Shown: in pieces, positions 45,864 to 53,265 of the stretch
Numbering within the stretch: position 1 is the stretch's first letter
How the letters are laid out: every line of letters starts with the position of its first letter
DNA from: Thalassovita mangrovi
GTDB lineage: Bacteria; Pseudomonadota; Alphaproteobacteria; Rhodobacterales; Rhodobacteraceae
Assembly (NCBI RefSeq): GCF_009857745.1
Contig: NZ_WWEN01000003.1
Coordinates: 558,001 to 622,000 of the forward strand
Length of the DNA: 64,000 nucleotides
Direction: 5' to 3'
Translations under genes and position numbers: made by a program
The notes under the pieces: generated by a model
Told to the model about the DNA's origin: nothing
The model's database searches: none
What the model saw: the letters and a program-made list of their open reading frames with translations, nothing else

Positions 45864-46118
45864 ATGAAGAGAATCGAGAGAGTACAAACCGGGCTGCGGT
45901 TGGAAAAGCGCATGCTGAAGGTTCTGAAGGGGCTGGCCGAGCATCTGGACATCAGCATGGCGGAACTGGTCGAGGGCATCACGCTGCACGCGCTGGAGGG
46001 CAAGGCACCGCCGTTCAGCTCGACCGTGCTGGAGAAGATCGAGATGTTGAAGCAGGTCTATGATCTGGACCTGACCTCGGAGGATGCCCACAAGATCGGG
46101 GAGGCGGAAGATGAGTGA
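45864..46118 (+). CDS. Ribbon-helix-helix-like small protein
   Basis: 84 residues from ATG at 45864; an ATG at 45840 would read through the GGTACC repeat. The N-terminal 45 residues fit a ribbon-helix-helix: strand ERVQTGLRLEKRML followed by two helices VLKGLAEHLDIS and AELVEGITLHALEG. The C-terminal part (STVLEKIEMLKQVYDLDLTS) is helical and acidic and may contact a partner. It overlaps the next gene by 8 bp. Small operator binding to the GGTACC repeat is a reasonable guess. No function is assigned. Confidence 0.75.
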   Translation: MKRIERVQTGLRLEKRMLKVLKGLAEHLDISMAELVEGITLHALEGKAPPFSSTVLEKIEMLKQVYDLDLTSEDAHKIGEAEDE

Positions 46119-46491
46119 TTACGCAGCAAAACTTGCCGCGCTGGATGACGGCACGCTGAACCCGGCCGAGTTTTCCCATCGCGATCATGTCGGCGTCGCC
46201 ATCTTGGCCCTGCAGCAGGGGGATTTCTACGACGCTCTGGCGCGGATTTCGCGGGGATTGCGTGATCTGACCAGGGCGGCGGGCGTGCCGGAGAAGTTCA
46301 ACGCAACGCTGACCTTCGCCTTTGTCAGCGTGATCGCCGAGGCGCTGCCGGAAGAGATCGGCGATATCGACCGGGTGATCGACGCCCACCCGGAAATGAC
46401 GACGCCCGGCGCGATTTCCGCCCTTTACGGGGCCGAGCGGATGCGATCTGATATCGCCCGCAAACTGCCGGTGCTGCCACTGGCCGGCTGA
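46111..46491 (+). CDS. Hypothetical protein, partner of the ribbon-helix-helix gene
   Basis: 126 residues from ATG at 46111 with GGGGAGG upstream. A helical protein with a conserved-looking core FSHRDHVGVAILALQQGDFY, AAGVPEKFNATLTFAFVSVI and a short C-terminal tail. The His-x2-His and K-F-N-A-T-L-T parts resemble a widespread uncharacterised family with an F-x-H-x2-H...KYH-x-TIT pattern; this likeness is from memory and was not checked. The 8 bp overlap with the upstream gene makes a two-gene unit. No enzymatic role can be named. Confidence 0.7.
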   Translation: MSDYAAKLAALDDGTLNPAEFSHRDHVGVAILALQQGDFYDALARISRGLRDLTRAAGVPEKFNATLTFAFVSVIAEALPEEIGDIDRVIDAHPEMTTPGAISALYGAERMRSDIARKLPVLPLAG

Positions 46492-46553
46492 CCCCTTGCC
46501 GGGCGCGCGGGATTTGCCTAGAACCGGCTCTTTCGCAACAAGGGGTAGGGCAC

Positions 46554-47789
46554 ATGGCCGTCCTGGCAATCGACTTCGGAACCTCCAACACCGCTGCCGG
46601 GGTCTGCGTGAACGGCGCGCCCTACCTGATCCCGCTGGAGCCGGGCGAAACCACCCTGCCGACGGCGGTGTTTCTGGATTTCGCCACCCGCAAGACGGTC
46701 TATGGCCGCCAGGCCGCGCGCGCGATGATGGAGGGCAGCGATGGCCGCTTCATGCGATCGCTGAAATCCGTGCTGGGCACGCCGCTAGCGCGGGAAAAGC
46801 GGCAGTTCATGAACGAGAAGCTGACCCTGATCGAAGTGATCGCGCGGTTCCTGCGGGAAATCCGGACCCGGGCCGAGGCGGCGACGTATCAGAGCTATGA
46901 CCGCGCCCTGTCGGGCCGCCCGGTGCGGTTTCATTCCAGTTCCGATGCCCGCGACGCGCAGGCGCTGGTCGACTTGACCGAGGCCTATCACCTGGCCGGG
47001 TTCAAGGACGTGTCCTTCCTGCCCGAACCCGAAGCGGCGGCGCTGGCGGTGGGCGGCGAGGGGCGCAACCTGATCGTCGATATCGGCGGCGGTACGTCGG
47101 ATTTCACGCTCTGCGACCGGCAGGGCGGCGAAACGCGGATCATCGCCAGCCAGGGCGTGCGCATCGGCGGCACCGATTTCGACAAGGCGCTCAGCCTGTC
47201 CCACGCGATGCCGCTGCTGGGCTATGGCGCGCAGATCGGCAATGAAATGGGGCCGGGGCATCATTCAGCGCCGCGGGCGCTGTTCCAGGACCTGGCGACC
47301 TGGGAAAAGATCACCTTCGTCTATGGCGCGCCATTGCTGCGCGACGTGCGCAAATGGGAACGGTTGGCGCCGCAGCCCGAATTGTTCGCGCGGCTGGGCG
47401 AGGTGCTGGAAATGCACCTGGGCCATGACGTGGCCTATGCGGTCGAGGCGGGCAAGATCGGCGCGAACGGGGCCGAGGACGGCACGATCCGGCTCGACGC
47501 GATCGAACGCGGGCTGGCGGTGCCGCTGCCGCGCGGCGACATGCGGGCGGAGCTGGCGGAGTTCGCCGATCAGATCGGTGCATACGCGGTGCAGACGGTG
47601 GTGGACGCCGGTTGCGATATGTCCTCGGTGGACCGGATCGTCTATGTCGGCGGGTCGAGCCTGATGTCGGTGATCCGCGATAAGGTCGAAGCGCAATTCC
47701 CCGACGCCACCCCGGAAACCTCGGAAGTGTTCACCGCCGTGGTCGACGGGCTGGCGCTGGCGGCAGACGGCGCTTTCGCGCGCTTGTAG
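46554..47789 (+). CDS. yegD: Hsp70-family protein YegD-like
   Basis: 411 residues. It has the actin/Hsp70 ATPase fold: VLAIDFGTSNTAAGVCVNG (phosphate 1), NLIVDIGGGTSDFTLCDRQG (phosphate 2), FLPEPEAAALAVGG (connect) and RIVYVGGSSLMSVIRDKVEA (adenosine motif). No C-terminal substrate-binding domain follows, so it is the short YegD type rather than DnaK. Peptide-binding partners are unknown. It follows the hypothetical gene by 62 bp and precedes trhO by 30 bp on the same strand. Confidence 0.92.
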   Translation: MAVLAIDFGTSNTAAGVCVNGAPYLIPLEPGETTLPTAVFLDFATRKTVYGRQAARAMMEGSDGRFMRSLKSVLGTPLAREKRQFMNEKLTLIEVIARFLREIRTRAEAATYQSYDRALSGRPVRFHSSSDARDAQALVDLTEAYHLAGFKDVSFLPEPEAAALAVGGEGRNLIVDIGGGTSDFTLCDRQGGETRIIASQGVRIGGTDFDKALSLSHAMPLLGYGAQIGNEMGPGHHSAPRALFQDLATWEKITFVYGAPLLRDVRKWERLAPQPELFARLGEVLEMHLGHDVAYAVEAGKIGANGAEDGTIRLDAIERGLAVPLPRGDMRAELAEFADQIGAYAVQTVVDAGCDMSSVDRIVYVGGSSLMSVIRDKVEAQFPDATPETSEVFTAVVDGLALAADGAFARL

Positions 47790-47819
47790 GAAAGCGGCAG
47801 AAGGCTTAGATCATCCGTC

Positions 47820-48734
47820 ATGTATACCGTTTGCGCGCTCTATCACTTCACCCGGTTTCCCGATCCGGCGGCGTTGAAACCCGCCTTGCTCGACCTTGCC
47901 CTGTCGCAGGATGTGACCGGATCGCTGCTGCTGGCCCAGGAAGGGATCAACGGCACCATCGCCGGGTCGCGGGCGGGCATCGATGCGATGCTGGCCCATA
48001 TCCGGGCGCTGCCGGGCTGCGCCGATCTGGAATGGAAGGAAAGCACGGCGTCTGAACCGCCGTTTCCGCGCATGAAGGTGAAGCTGAAGCGCGAAATCGT
48101 CACCATGGGGCAACCGGACGTCGACCCAAAGGCACGAGTGGGCCATTATGTCGAGCCGCAGGACTGGAACGACCTGATCCGCAGCCCCGACGTGGCGGTG
48201 ATCGATACCCGCAACGATTACGAGGTGGCGATCGGCACCTTCGAGGGCGCGGTCGATCCGCATACCGAAAGCTTCCGCGATTTTCCCGCCTGGTGGGAGG
48301 AAAACAAGCAGCGTTTCCACAACAAGCGGATCGCGATGTTCTGCACCGGCGGCATCCGCTGCGAGAAATCGACCAATTTCCTGCTCGGCCAGGGGGTGGA
48401 GGATGTCTATCACCTCAAGGGCGGTATCCTGAAATACCTTGAAGAGGTGCCGCAGGAAGACAGCAGCTGGGAAGGCGAGTGTTTCGTCTTCGACGGCCGG
48501 GTGTCGGTCGGGCATGGATTGAAAGAAGGCCCGCATCTGCTGTGTCACGCTTGCCGCAGGCCGATCCTGCCGCAGGATCGGCAGCGTCCCGAATACGAAC
48601 ACGGTGTGTCCTGCCATCACTGTATCGGTGAGACCAGCGAGGGTGACAAGGCGCGGTTCCGTGAGCGGCAGAAGCAGATCGAACTGGCGCGAAAGCGCGG
48701 CGAATCCCACATGGGCGGATCGCGCGGGGTCTGA
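47820..48734 (+). CDS. trhO: tRNA uridine 34 hydroxylase TrhO (rhodanese family)
   Basis: 304 residues. The N-terminal acylphosphatase-like domain (YTVCALYHFTRFPDPAALKP, LAQEGINGTIAG) is followed by a rhodanese domain with VAVIDTRNDYEVAIGTFEGA and active-site Cys in MFCTGGIRCEKSTNFLL. A C-terminal zinc-like part has CHACRRPI and CHHCIG. These are the TrhO/YceA hallmarks; the enzyme hydroxylates U34 of certain tRNAs on the way to 5-carboxymethoxyuridine or 5-methoxyuridine, using O2. It is co-directional with yegD. A repeat element follows the stop. Confidence 0.94.
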   Translation: MYTVCALYHFTRFPDPAALKPALLDLALSQDVTGSLLLAQEGINGTIAGSRAGIDAMLAHIRALPGCADLEWKESTASEPPFPRMKVKLKREIVTMGQPDVDPKARVGHYVEPQDWNDLIRSPDVAVIDTRNDYEVAIGTFEGAVDPHTESFRDFPAWWEENKQRFHNKRIAMFCTGGIRCEKSTNFLLGQGVEDVYHLKGGILKYLEEVPQEDSSWEGECFVFDGRVSVGHGLKEGPHLLCHACRRPILPQDRQRPEYEHGVSCHHCIGETSEGDKARFRERQKQIELARKRGESHMGGSRGV

Positions 48735-48742
48735 GCGGGTTC

Positions 48743-48805
48743 GGGGGCGCTGCCCCCGCCGCCCGTGTCGGGCGACTCCCCCGGGATATTTTTGAACAGA
48801 AGAAG
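48743..48805 (+). repeat. Intergenic 3'-end element after trhO
   Basis: The parts in order are GGGGGCGCTGCCCCC, the hairpin GCCCG-TGT-CGGGC, GACTCCCCCGGGATATTTTT and GAACAGAAGAAG. The same order occurs at 36160-36225 on the other strand. The T-run makes terminator function possible. Confidence 0.85.
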
Positions 48806-48808
48806 CGC

Positions 48809-50020
48809 TCAGGCGGGCAAGGGCGTCGGGCGGATCGAACGGAACAGGATTGTCAGCGCGATCATTATGTTCAACAGGTTCCAGCCGATGCCGTTCCAGA
48901 AGGCCAGTTGATAGCTGCCGGTCATGTCGTAGATCCAGCCCGACATCCAGCCGCCAAGCGCCATGCCGATCACCGTGGTCATCAGCACGAAGCCGACCTT
49001 GCTGCCGGCATCTTTCGCGGGCAGGTATTCGCGCACGATCACCGCGTAGCTGGGCACGATGCCGCCCTGGGCCAGGCCGAAGATGGTCGATACGACATAA
49101 AGCGATATCAGCCCGTCGAAGGGCAGGTAGAGAAACAGCGCCATCATCTGCAGCGCCGATCCGATCAGCAGCGTGCGCAGACCGCCGAACCGGTCGCTGA
49201 GCAGACCCGAAAGCAGCCGTGACGCGACCCCGCCCAGCAGCATCAGCGACAGCATTTCCGCCCCTACCGCCGGACCGTAGCCGAGATCGACGCAGAAGGA
49301 CACGATATGGACCTGCGGCATCGACATCGCCACGCAGCAGCCGATCCCCGCGAGGCCGAGCAGGACCACCAGCGCGCCGTTGCTGAAACCGCTCGACCGT
49401 GCCCGTTCGTTCGACACCGCGTCGGCGCGGGCGGTGGCCTCGACCGGCACGCGGCGGCGCAGCAGCTGGGCCAGGGCGAGCACCGAAACGGTGCAGATCA
49501 CCGCCAGCAGCAGGTAGGTGGCGCGCCAGCCATGCGCGGCCTGGTAATCCGACAGCACCACAGGCCAGAACGCGCCGGACAGGTAATTGGCGCTGGCGGC
49601 AACCGCCACCGCTATGCCGCGGCGTTTGAGGAACCATAGCGATACATCGGCGATCAGCGGGCCGAAACTGGCCGCGGTGCCGAGTCCGATCAGCAGGTGC
49701 AGCGCCGACAGCAGGAACATCGTCGGGCTGATCGCGGCCAGGGCGAAACCCGCCCCGATCAGCAGGGCCGATCCGCTGAGCGCCAGGGTGATGCCGAGCC
49801 GGTCGACCACGGTGCCGATCAGGTAATTGCCGAGCGCAAAGCCGATCATGGTCAGGATATAAGGATAGGAGGCCTCGGCCCGGTCCAGCCCGAAATCCGA
49901 CTGGATGCTGGGCATGACCGTGATGACCATCCACATCCCGGCGCTGCCGATGATGCCGATCAGCAGGGACAGGCCCAGCCGGGCCCAGGAATAGCGGCTG
50001 TCGAGTGCGTTTTCTCCCAT
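48809..50020 (-). CDS. MFS transporter
   Basis: 403 residues with 12 predicted transmembrane segments. The MFS pattern is present: loop 2-3 GTVVDRLGITLALSGSAL (motif A-like), N-terminal WMVITVMPSIQSDFG and GLLSDRFGGLRTLLIGS between helices 8 and 9. It is closest by eye to the oxalate/formate-antiporter-type (monocarboxylate porter) group, which often carries organic acids. No catabolic neighbour fixes the substrate. It is downstream of arfB on the same strand, 64 bp away. Confidence 0.88.
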   Translation of the reverse strand: MGENALDSRYSWARLGLSLLIGIIGSAGMWMVITVMPSIQSDFGLDRAEASYPYILTMIGFALGNYLIGTVVDRLGITLALSGSALLIGAGFALAAISPTMFLLSALHLLIGLGTAASFGPLIADVSLWFLKRRGIAVAVAASANYLSGAFWPVVLSDYQAAHGWRATYLLLAVICTVSVLALAQLLRRRVPVEATARADAVSNERARSSGFSNGALVVLLGLAGIGCCVAMSMPQVHIVSFCVDLGYGPAVGAEMLSLMLLGGVASRLLSGLLSDRFGGLRTLLIGSALQMMALFLYLPFDGLISLYVVSTIFGLAQGGIVPSYAVIVREYLPAKDAGSKVGFVLMTTVIGMALGGWMSGWIYDMTGSYQLAFWNGIGWNLLNIMIALTILFRSIRPTPLPA

Positions 50021-50084
50021 GCCGGGACTATTGCCCGGAATGCCAGCGGGCGGAAAGACCGTAGTAACCCCGTATCGCCTTTGG

Positions 50085-50504
50085 TTAGTCGTCGCTGATC
50101 TTGCCGCGCAGCGCCTTGACCTCGCCGCGCTGTTTCTTGGCCTCGATGCGGCGGCGCTGGCTGCCCTTGGTGGGTTTGGTGGGGATACGCCGCTTCGGCC
50201 TTTCCAGCGCCTTCAGGATCAGATCGGCCAGCCGTTGCCGGGCGATGTCGCGATTGCGCGCCTGGCTGCGGGTTTCGTCGCATTGGATCACCAGCGCGCC
50301 TTCCTTGGTCCAGCGCCGCCCGGCCAGCCGTTTCAGCCGCGCCTTCACCGGGCCGGGCAGGGACGGGCTGCGATCTGCCTCGAAGCGCAGTTCGACCGCG
50401 GTGCTGACCTTGTTCACGTTCTGCCCGCCCGGCCCCGAGGCGCGGACGAACTGTTCGGTCAGTTCCCAATCGGCGATGGAGATTTGATCGTTGATCCTGA
50501 GCAT
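50085..50504 (-). CDS. arfB: Alternative ribosome-rescue factor ArfB
   Basis: 139 residues. The release-factor-like GGQ motif is at residues 26-28 (ASGPGGQNVNKVSTAVELR). The C-terminal tail is basic (PKRRIPTKPTKGSQRRRIEA and beyond), which in ArfB threads the empty mRNA channel. It hydrolyses peptidyl-tRNA on ribosomes stalled without a stop codon. Length matches ArfB/YaeJ (about 140), not RF1/RF2. It lies just downstream of the candidate structured RNA terminator. Confidence 0.95.
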   Translation of the reverse strand: MLRINDQISIADWELTEQFVRASGPGGQNVNKVSTAVELRFEADRSPSLPGPVKARLKRLAGRRWTKEGALVIQCDETRSQARNRDIARQRLADLILKALERPKRRIPTKPTKGSQRRRIEAKKQRGEVKALRGKISDD

Positions 50505-50529
50505 GGCGGGACTCTAATGCGCGGGGGAT

Positions 50530-50714
50530 AAAAGAGTAAGGGCCGCCCGGTTTGGGGCGACCCTCAAGAGAAAAGGAGGTGGGCCGGTTAGGCGCTCACC
50601 AATCCGGGAGATTTGCACCCAAGGGCTGCCTCAGATGCTAGCCTTCCGAACTGTTCCGACACCTCTCTCCGCTATCCCATTAGACACTAGAGCACCTCCT
50701 TTCTGAGTTTTCGA
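50530..50714 (-). ncRNA. Candidate structured RNA (6S-like architecture) with own promoter and terminator
   Basis: The minus-strand RNA can form a closing stem of about 12 bp (AGAAAGGAGGTG with CACCTCCTTTTCT; plus positions 50693-50704 and 50569-50581), extended by CTCA/TGAG. A GCTC/GAGC pair, a large asymmetric internal loop and a GGAGA/TCTCC stem lie inside. No open frame is convincing. A TTGACA box lies upstream and a hairpin-plus-U-rich terminator downstream. A long rod with a central bubble recalls 6S RNA, but no conserved 6S sequence was recognised. Confidence 0.5.
50540..50563 (-). terminator. Intrinsic terminator of the candidate RNA
   Basis: On the minus strand GGGTCGCCC and GGGCGGCCC form a 9 bp stem (one G-U) with a 6-base loop, followed by TTACTCTTTTAT. 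Confidence 0.75.
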
Positions 50715-50721
50715 TAGGAGA

Positions 50722-50749
50722 ATCGTGCCACAGAATTCCGATATGTCAA
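50722..50749 (-). promoter_or_regulatory. Candidate promoter of the structured RNA
   Basis: Consensus TTGACA at 50749-50744 (minus strand), a 16 bp spacer, then CACGAT at 50727-50722. The -35 is perfect and the -10 modest. It starts right after the yhhQ stop codon. Confidence 0.5.
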
Positions 50750-50756
50750 AACAAAA

Positions 50757-51380
50757 TCATGTGGCAGGTGCTGTAAGTTTCCCCACGATGATGCGGAAAG
50801 GCACAAGTGCTATCAAAGCGAGCGAAAGTTTCACCAACCAGTCGGCAAAGCCCAGGCTGACCCAGAGCGGCACCATCGGCCCGGCGCCCAGAAGCGGCAG
50901 GGCCTCGTTGGCCCAGGACACGTCGTTGGCGGGTTCGATGAAGCTCAGCCCGGACGCAAAAGCGATGCTGAAGAAGATCGCCGTGTCGAGCGAGGACCCG
51001 AACAGGGTCGAGACCAGCGGCGCGTGCCACCATTTGCCACCGCGCAGCCGGTCGAATACCGCCACGTCGGTCAGCTGCGCGACGAGGAAGGCCAGGCCCG
51101 AGCCGATGGCGATGCGCAGGGTGACCAGCGGGCCGAATTCGCCGATGATCTGGGTGCCGATCAGCGAACAGATCACGCCGGTGACGAAACCGGCGACGAC
51201 GACCTTGCGCGCGGGGCCTGCGCCATAGACGCGGTTCATCACGTCGGTCACCAGGAAGGCGAAAGGATAGGTGAACGCCCCCCAGGTCAGCCATTGGCCG
51301 AACAGGAACTGGACGAGGATATTGGAGGCCAGCACGATGGCGGCCATGGCAAGGATGCCAGGAATATGTGTGCGGTTCAT
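50757..51380 (-). CDS. Queuosine precursor transporter, YhhQ/VUT family
   Basis: 207 residues with about six transmembrane helices. VUT/QPTR features: ASNILVQFLFGQWLTWGAFT, TYPFAFLVTDVMNRVYG (the Asp-Val-x-N motif), GSGLAFLVAQLTDVAVFDRL and LVSTLFGSSLDTAIFFSIAF. Family members import preQ0/preQ1 or queuine for tRNA modification. No preQ1 riboswitch was recognised in the 68 bp upstream, which hold only a GTTCCC/GGGAAC hairpin (51417-51435). It is flanked by the phytase-like gene and the candidate RNA. Confidence 0.9.
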   Translation of the reverse strand: MNRTHIPGILAMAAIVLASNILVQFLFGQWLTWGAFTYPFAFLVTDVMNRVYGAGPARKVVVAGFVTGVICSLIGTQIIGEFGPLVTLRIAIGSGLAFLVAQLTDVAVFDRLRGGKWWHAPLVSTLFGSSLDTAIFFSIAFASGLSFIEPANDVSWANEALPLLGAGPMVPLWVSLGFADWLVKLSLALIALVPFRIIVGKLTAPAT

Positions 51381-51448
51381 TTTCTCGATCCGTTTTTACA
51401 TGGTAGCGGCGACATGGTTCCCTTTGCGCGGGAACGAACGGGCGGGCT

Positions 51449-52366
51449 TTAATGGCTCAATGGGGCTTTGGCAAGCGTTTCCGTCAGGGCGTATTCGACG
51501 ATCTCGGTGCGCTGGAAGAATTTGAAATTGTCGTCCGACACCATGGTCAGGCGGATCTGTCCGGTCCCGTCGCGCCAGACCGACAACCCTTCGAGATTGT
51601 CGTGCTGGCCGAGAGCGGAGGTGAACAGCACCTCGCCCTTCGGGTCGAAATCGGCCAGATCGAAGCGCCGTACCCGGCTGCGAAACCCGATGCCGCCGAA
51701 GTTCCGTTCCAGCAGGTAGAATAGCCCGTCGGGCCCGAAATCGGCGCCGACCGGAGCGAAGCGGTCGGACGGTGTGATGTGTTGCACGATGCGCCATTCG
51801 GTTCCGTCATAGCGGTAAAGCGGCAGGTCTTCGGAACGGCGCAGCGGCGCTTCGGGAACGGTGTACAGGTGCCCCCGGGCGTCGATGGCCAGGGCTTCCA
51901 GTGCCGCATTGCCGGGCATGTCGTTGAAATCGGGATGGTCCGGCAGCCGGGTGGCCGGGCCTTGCGGGTCGGGATAGGCCCAGACCTTGGCCCCGGCTTC
52001 GAAGCTGACATAAAGCAGCCCGTCGCCGCGCAGCGCCAATCCTTCGGAATCGCGGCGCCAGCCGGTCAGCGGTTTGCCCGCGGGAGTCAGCAACTCATGC
52101 GATCCGGTCAGGGTCACGCCGGTCACCTCGCCACTGTCGCCGCGCTGCAACCGGCCCTGCAGCAGCAGGGTGCGGTCGGTGACGGCGAAGAAGCTGCTGC
52201 CGTCGGGGCCAAGTTCCAGCGCCGAAATGCCGCCGAACCCGTCCAGCTCTTCGCTCCAGCCATAGGCGGTCAGCAGGCGCGCCTTTTCCGGCGGCCGGGC
52301 GCTGCCCGATACGGTCAGGCCGAAGGCGGCGAGCGCCGTTATTGCGATTGCAAGACGGATACGCAT
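51449..52366 (-). CDS. Phytase-like esterase domain protein (exported)
   Basis: 305 residues with a signal peptide (IRLAIAITALAAFGLTVSGSA). The body is a beta-propeller of the esterase-like phytase class: GFGGISALELGPDGSSFFAV, RRDSEGLALRGDGLLYVSFE, GNAALEALAIDARGHLYTVP and RFAPVGADFGPDGLFYLLE, with repeated GPDG turns. It acts in the periplasm or outside; phosphatase or esterase activity is a family assumption. Its ATG lies 28 bp inside the mepA 3' end. The three genes UMF1, mepA and this one overlap in series, so they form one operon. Confidence 0.85.
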   Translation of the reverse strand: MRIRLAIAITALAAFGLTVSGSARPPEKARLLTAYGWSEELDGFGGISALELGPDGSSFFAVTDRTLLLQGRLQRGDSGEVTGVTLTGSHELLTPAGKPLTGWRRDSEGLALRGDGLLYVSFEAGAKVWAYPDPQGPATRLPDHPDFNDMPGNAALEALAIDARGHLYTVPEAPLRRSEDLPLYRYDGTEWRIVQHITPSDRFAPVGADFGPDGLFYLLERNFGGIGFRSRVRRFDLADFDPKGEVLFTSALGQHDNLEGLSVWRDGTGQIRLTMVSDDNFKFFQRTEIVEYALTETLAKAPLSH

Positions 52367-53265
52367 TGGTTCGGCAGGTCGGCCATGGTCAGTTCGCGGC
52401 GCGGTTTCGGCGGCGGCGCGTTGGGATCGGGCGGTTTCGGATGCAGGATGTCGTCGACCCAGTCTTCGGCGTCCTTGCAGCCGTCACCGGGCGGCGGCGC
52501 GTCCTGATCGACGCAGCCGGTCGCGCCTGCGGGGCAGTTCAGCCGCACATGGAAATGGTAATGATGCCCCCACCAGGGCCGGATTTTGCGCAGCCAGGCG
52601 CGATCGCCCTTTTCGTCCTTGCACATCTGCACCTTGGCGCCGGGGAAAACGAAGATGCGCGACACGCGCGGGTCCTGGGCGGCGGCCTTGAGGATTTCGT
52701 GATGCTGGCGGGTCCAGTTTTCGTTCACATAGGCGCCCTTGGCGCGGCGCATCGAAATCGACGACAGGTTTTCGCGCTCCTGCGCGGTCAGGTTCAACCG
52801 CTTGGGCGGCAGCATCCAGATATCGACATCCATGCCGATCTGGTGGCTGCGATGCCCGGTCAGCATCGGCCCGCCGCGCGGCTGGCTCATGTCGCCGACA
52901 TACAGCCCCGCCCAGCCGGGTTGGCTTGCTGCCTTGGCCGACAGGTCGCGGATGAAATCGACGGTTTCGGGATAGCCCCAGTTGCGGTTGCGGCTGAGCC
53001 GCATCGCTTGCCAGGTCGGCCCAGTTTCGGGCAGCTGCACGGCGCCCGCAAGGCAGCCCTTGGAATAGCCGCCATGCGGTTCGGGCCGCTGCGCCGATCC
53101 GTGATCATGCGCGCCGAACAGCTGCTTGGCGGGGACGCCGACCATGGCCTTCGGGATCGCCTGCTGGGTGGAAACGGCAGGTGTCGCGTTGTCGGTCTGC
53201 GGGCTGCTTTCGCAGCCCGCCAGGAGCAGCGAAAGCGCTACGAATTTGAGGAATCGTCCTGCCAT
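52339..53265 (-). CDS. mepA: Penicillin-insensitive murein endopeptidase MepA
   Basis: 308 residues. A lipoprotein signal (FLKFVALSLLLAGCESS) replaces the usual cleavable signal of E. coli MepA. The LAS-type metallopeptidase core has GGYSKGCLAGAVQLPETG, the zinc motif HRSHQIGMDVDIW (His-x6-Asp) and the second His in WWGHHYHFHVRL. A C-terminal Pro-rich tail (PPDPNAPPPKPRREL) follows paired cysteines. It cuts D-Ala-mDAP cross-links of peptidoglycan. It overlaps both neighbours by 28 bp. Confidence 0.95.
   Translation of the reverse strand: MAGRFLKFVALSLLLAGCESSPQTDNATPAVSTQQAIPKAMVGVPAKQLFGAHDHGSAQRPEPHGGYSKGCLAGAVQLPETGPTWQAMRLSRNRNWGYPETVDFIRDLSAKAASQPGWAGLYVGDMSQPRGGPMLTGHRSHQIGMDVDIWMLPPKRLNLTAQERENLSSISMRRAKGAYVNENWTRQHHEILKAAAQDPRVSRIFVFPGAKVQMCKDEKGDRAWLRKIRPWWGHHYHFHVRLNCPAGATGCVDQDAPPPGDGCKDAEDWVDDILHPKPPDPNAPPPKPRRELTMADLPNQCVSVLQSQ

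Noticed and set aside
50530-50714. Identification of the structured RNA as SRP (4.5S) RNA
   Set aside because: A GTTCGGAAGGC segment recalls the SRP tetraloop region, but the conserved CAGG/AGCAG loop pairing does not form around it.
51381-51448. preQ1 riboswitch upstream of the queuosine-precursor transporter
   Set aside because: Only a 6 bp GTTCCC/GGGAAC hairpin is present; the pseudoknot partner and A-rich tail of the preQ1 classes were not found.
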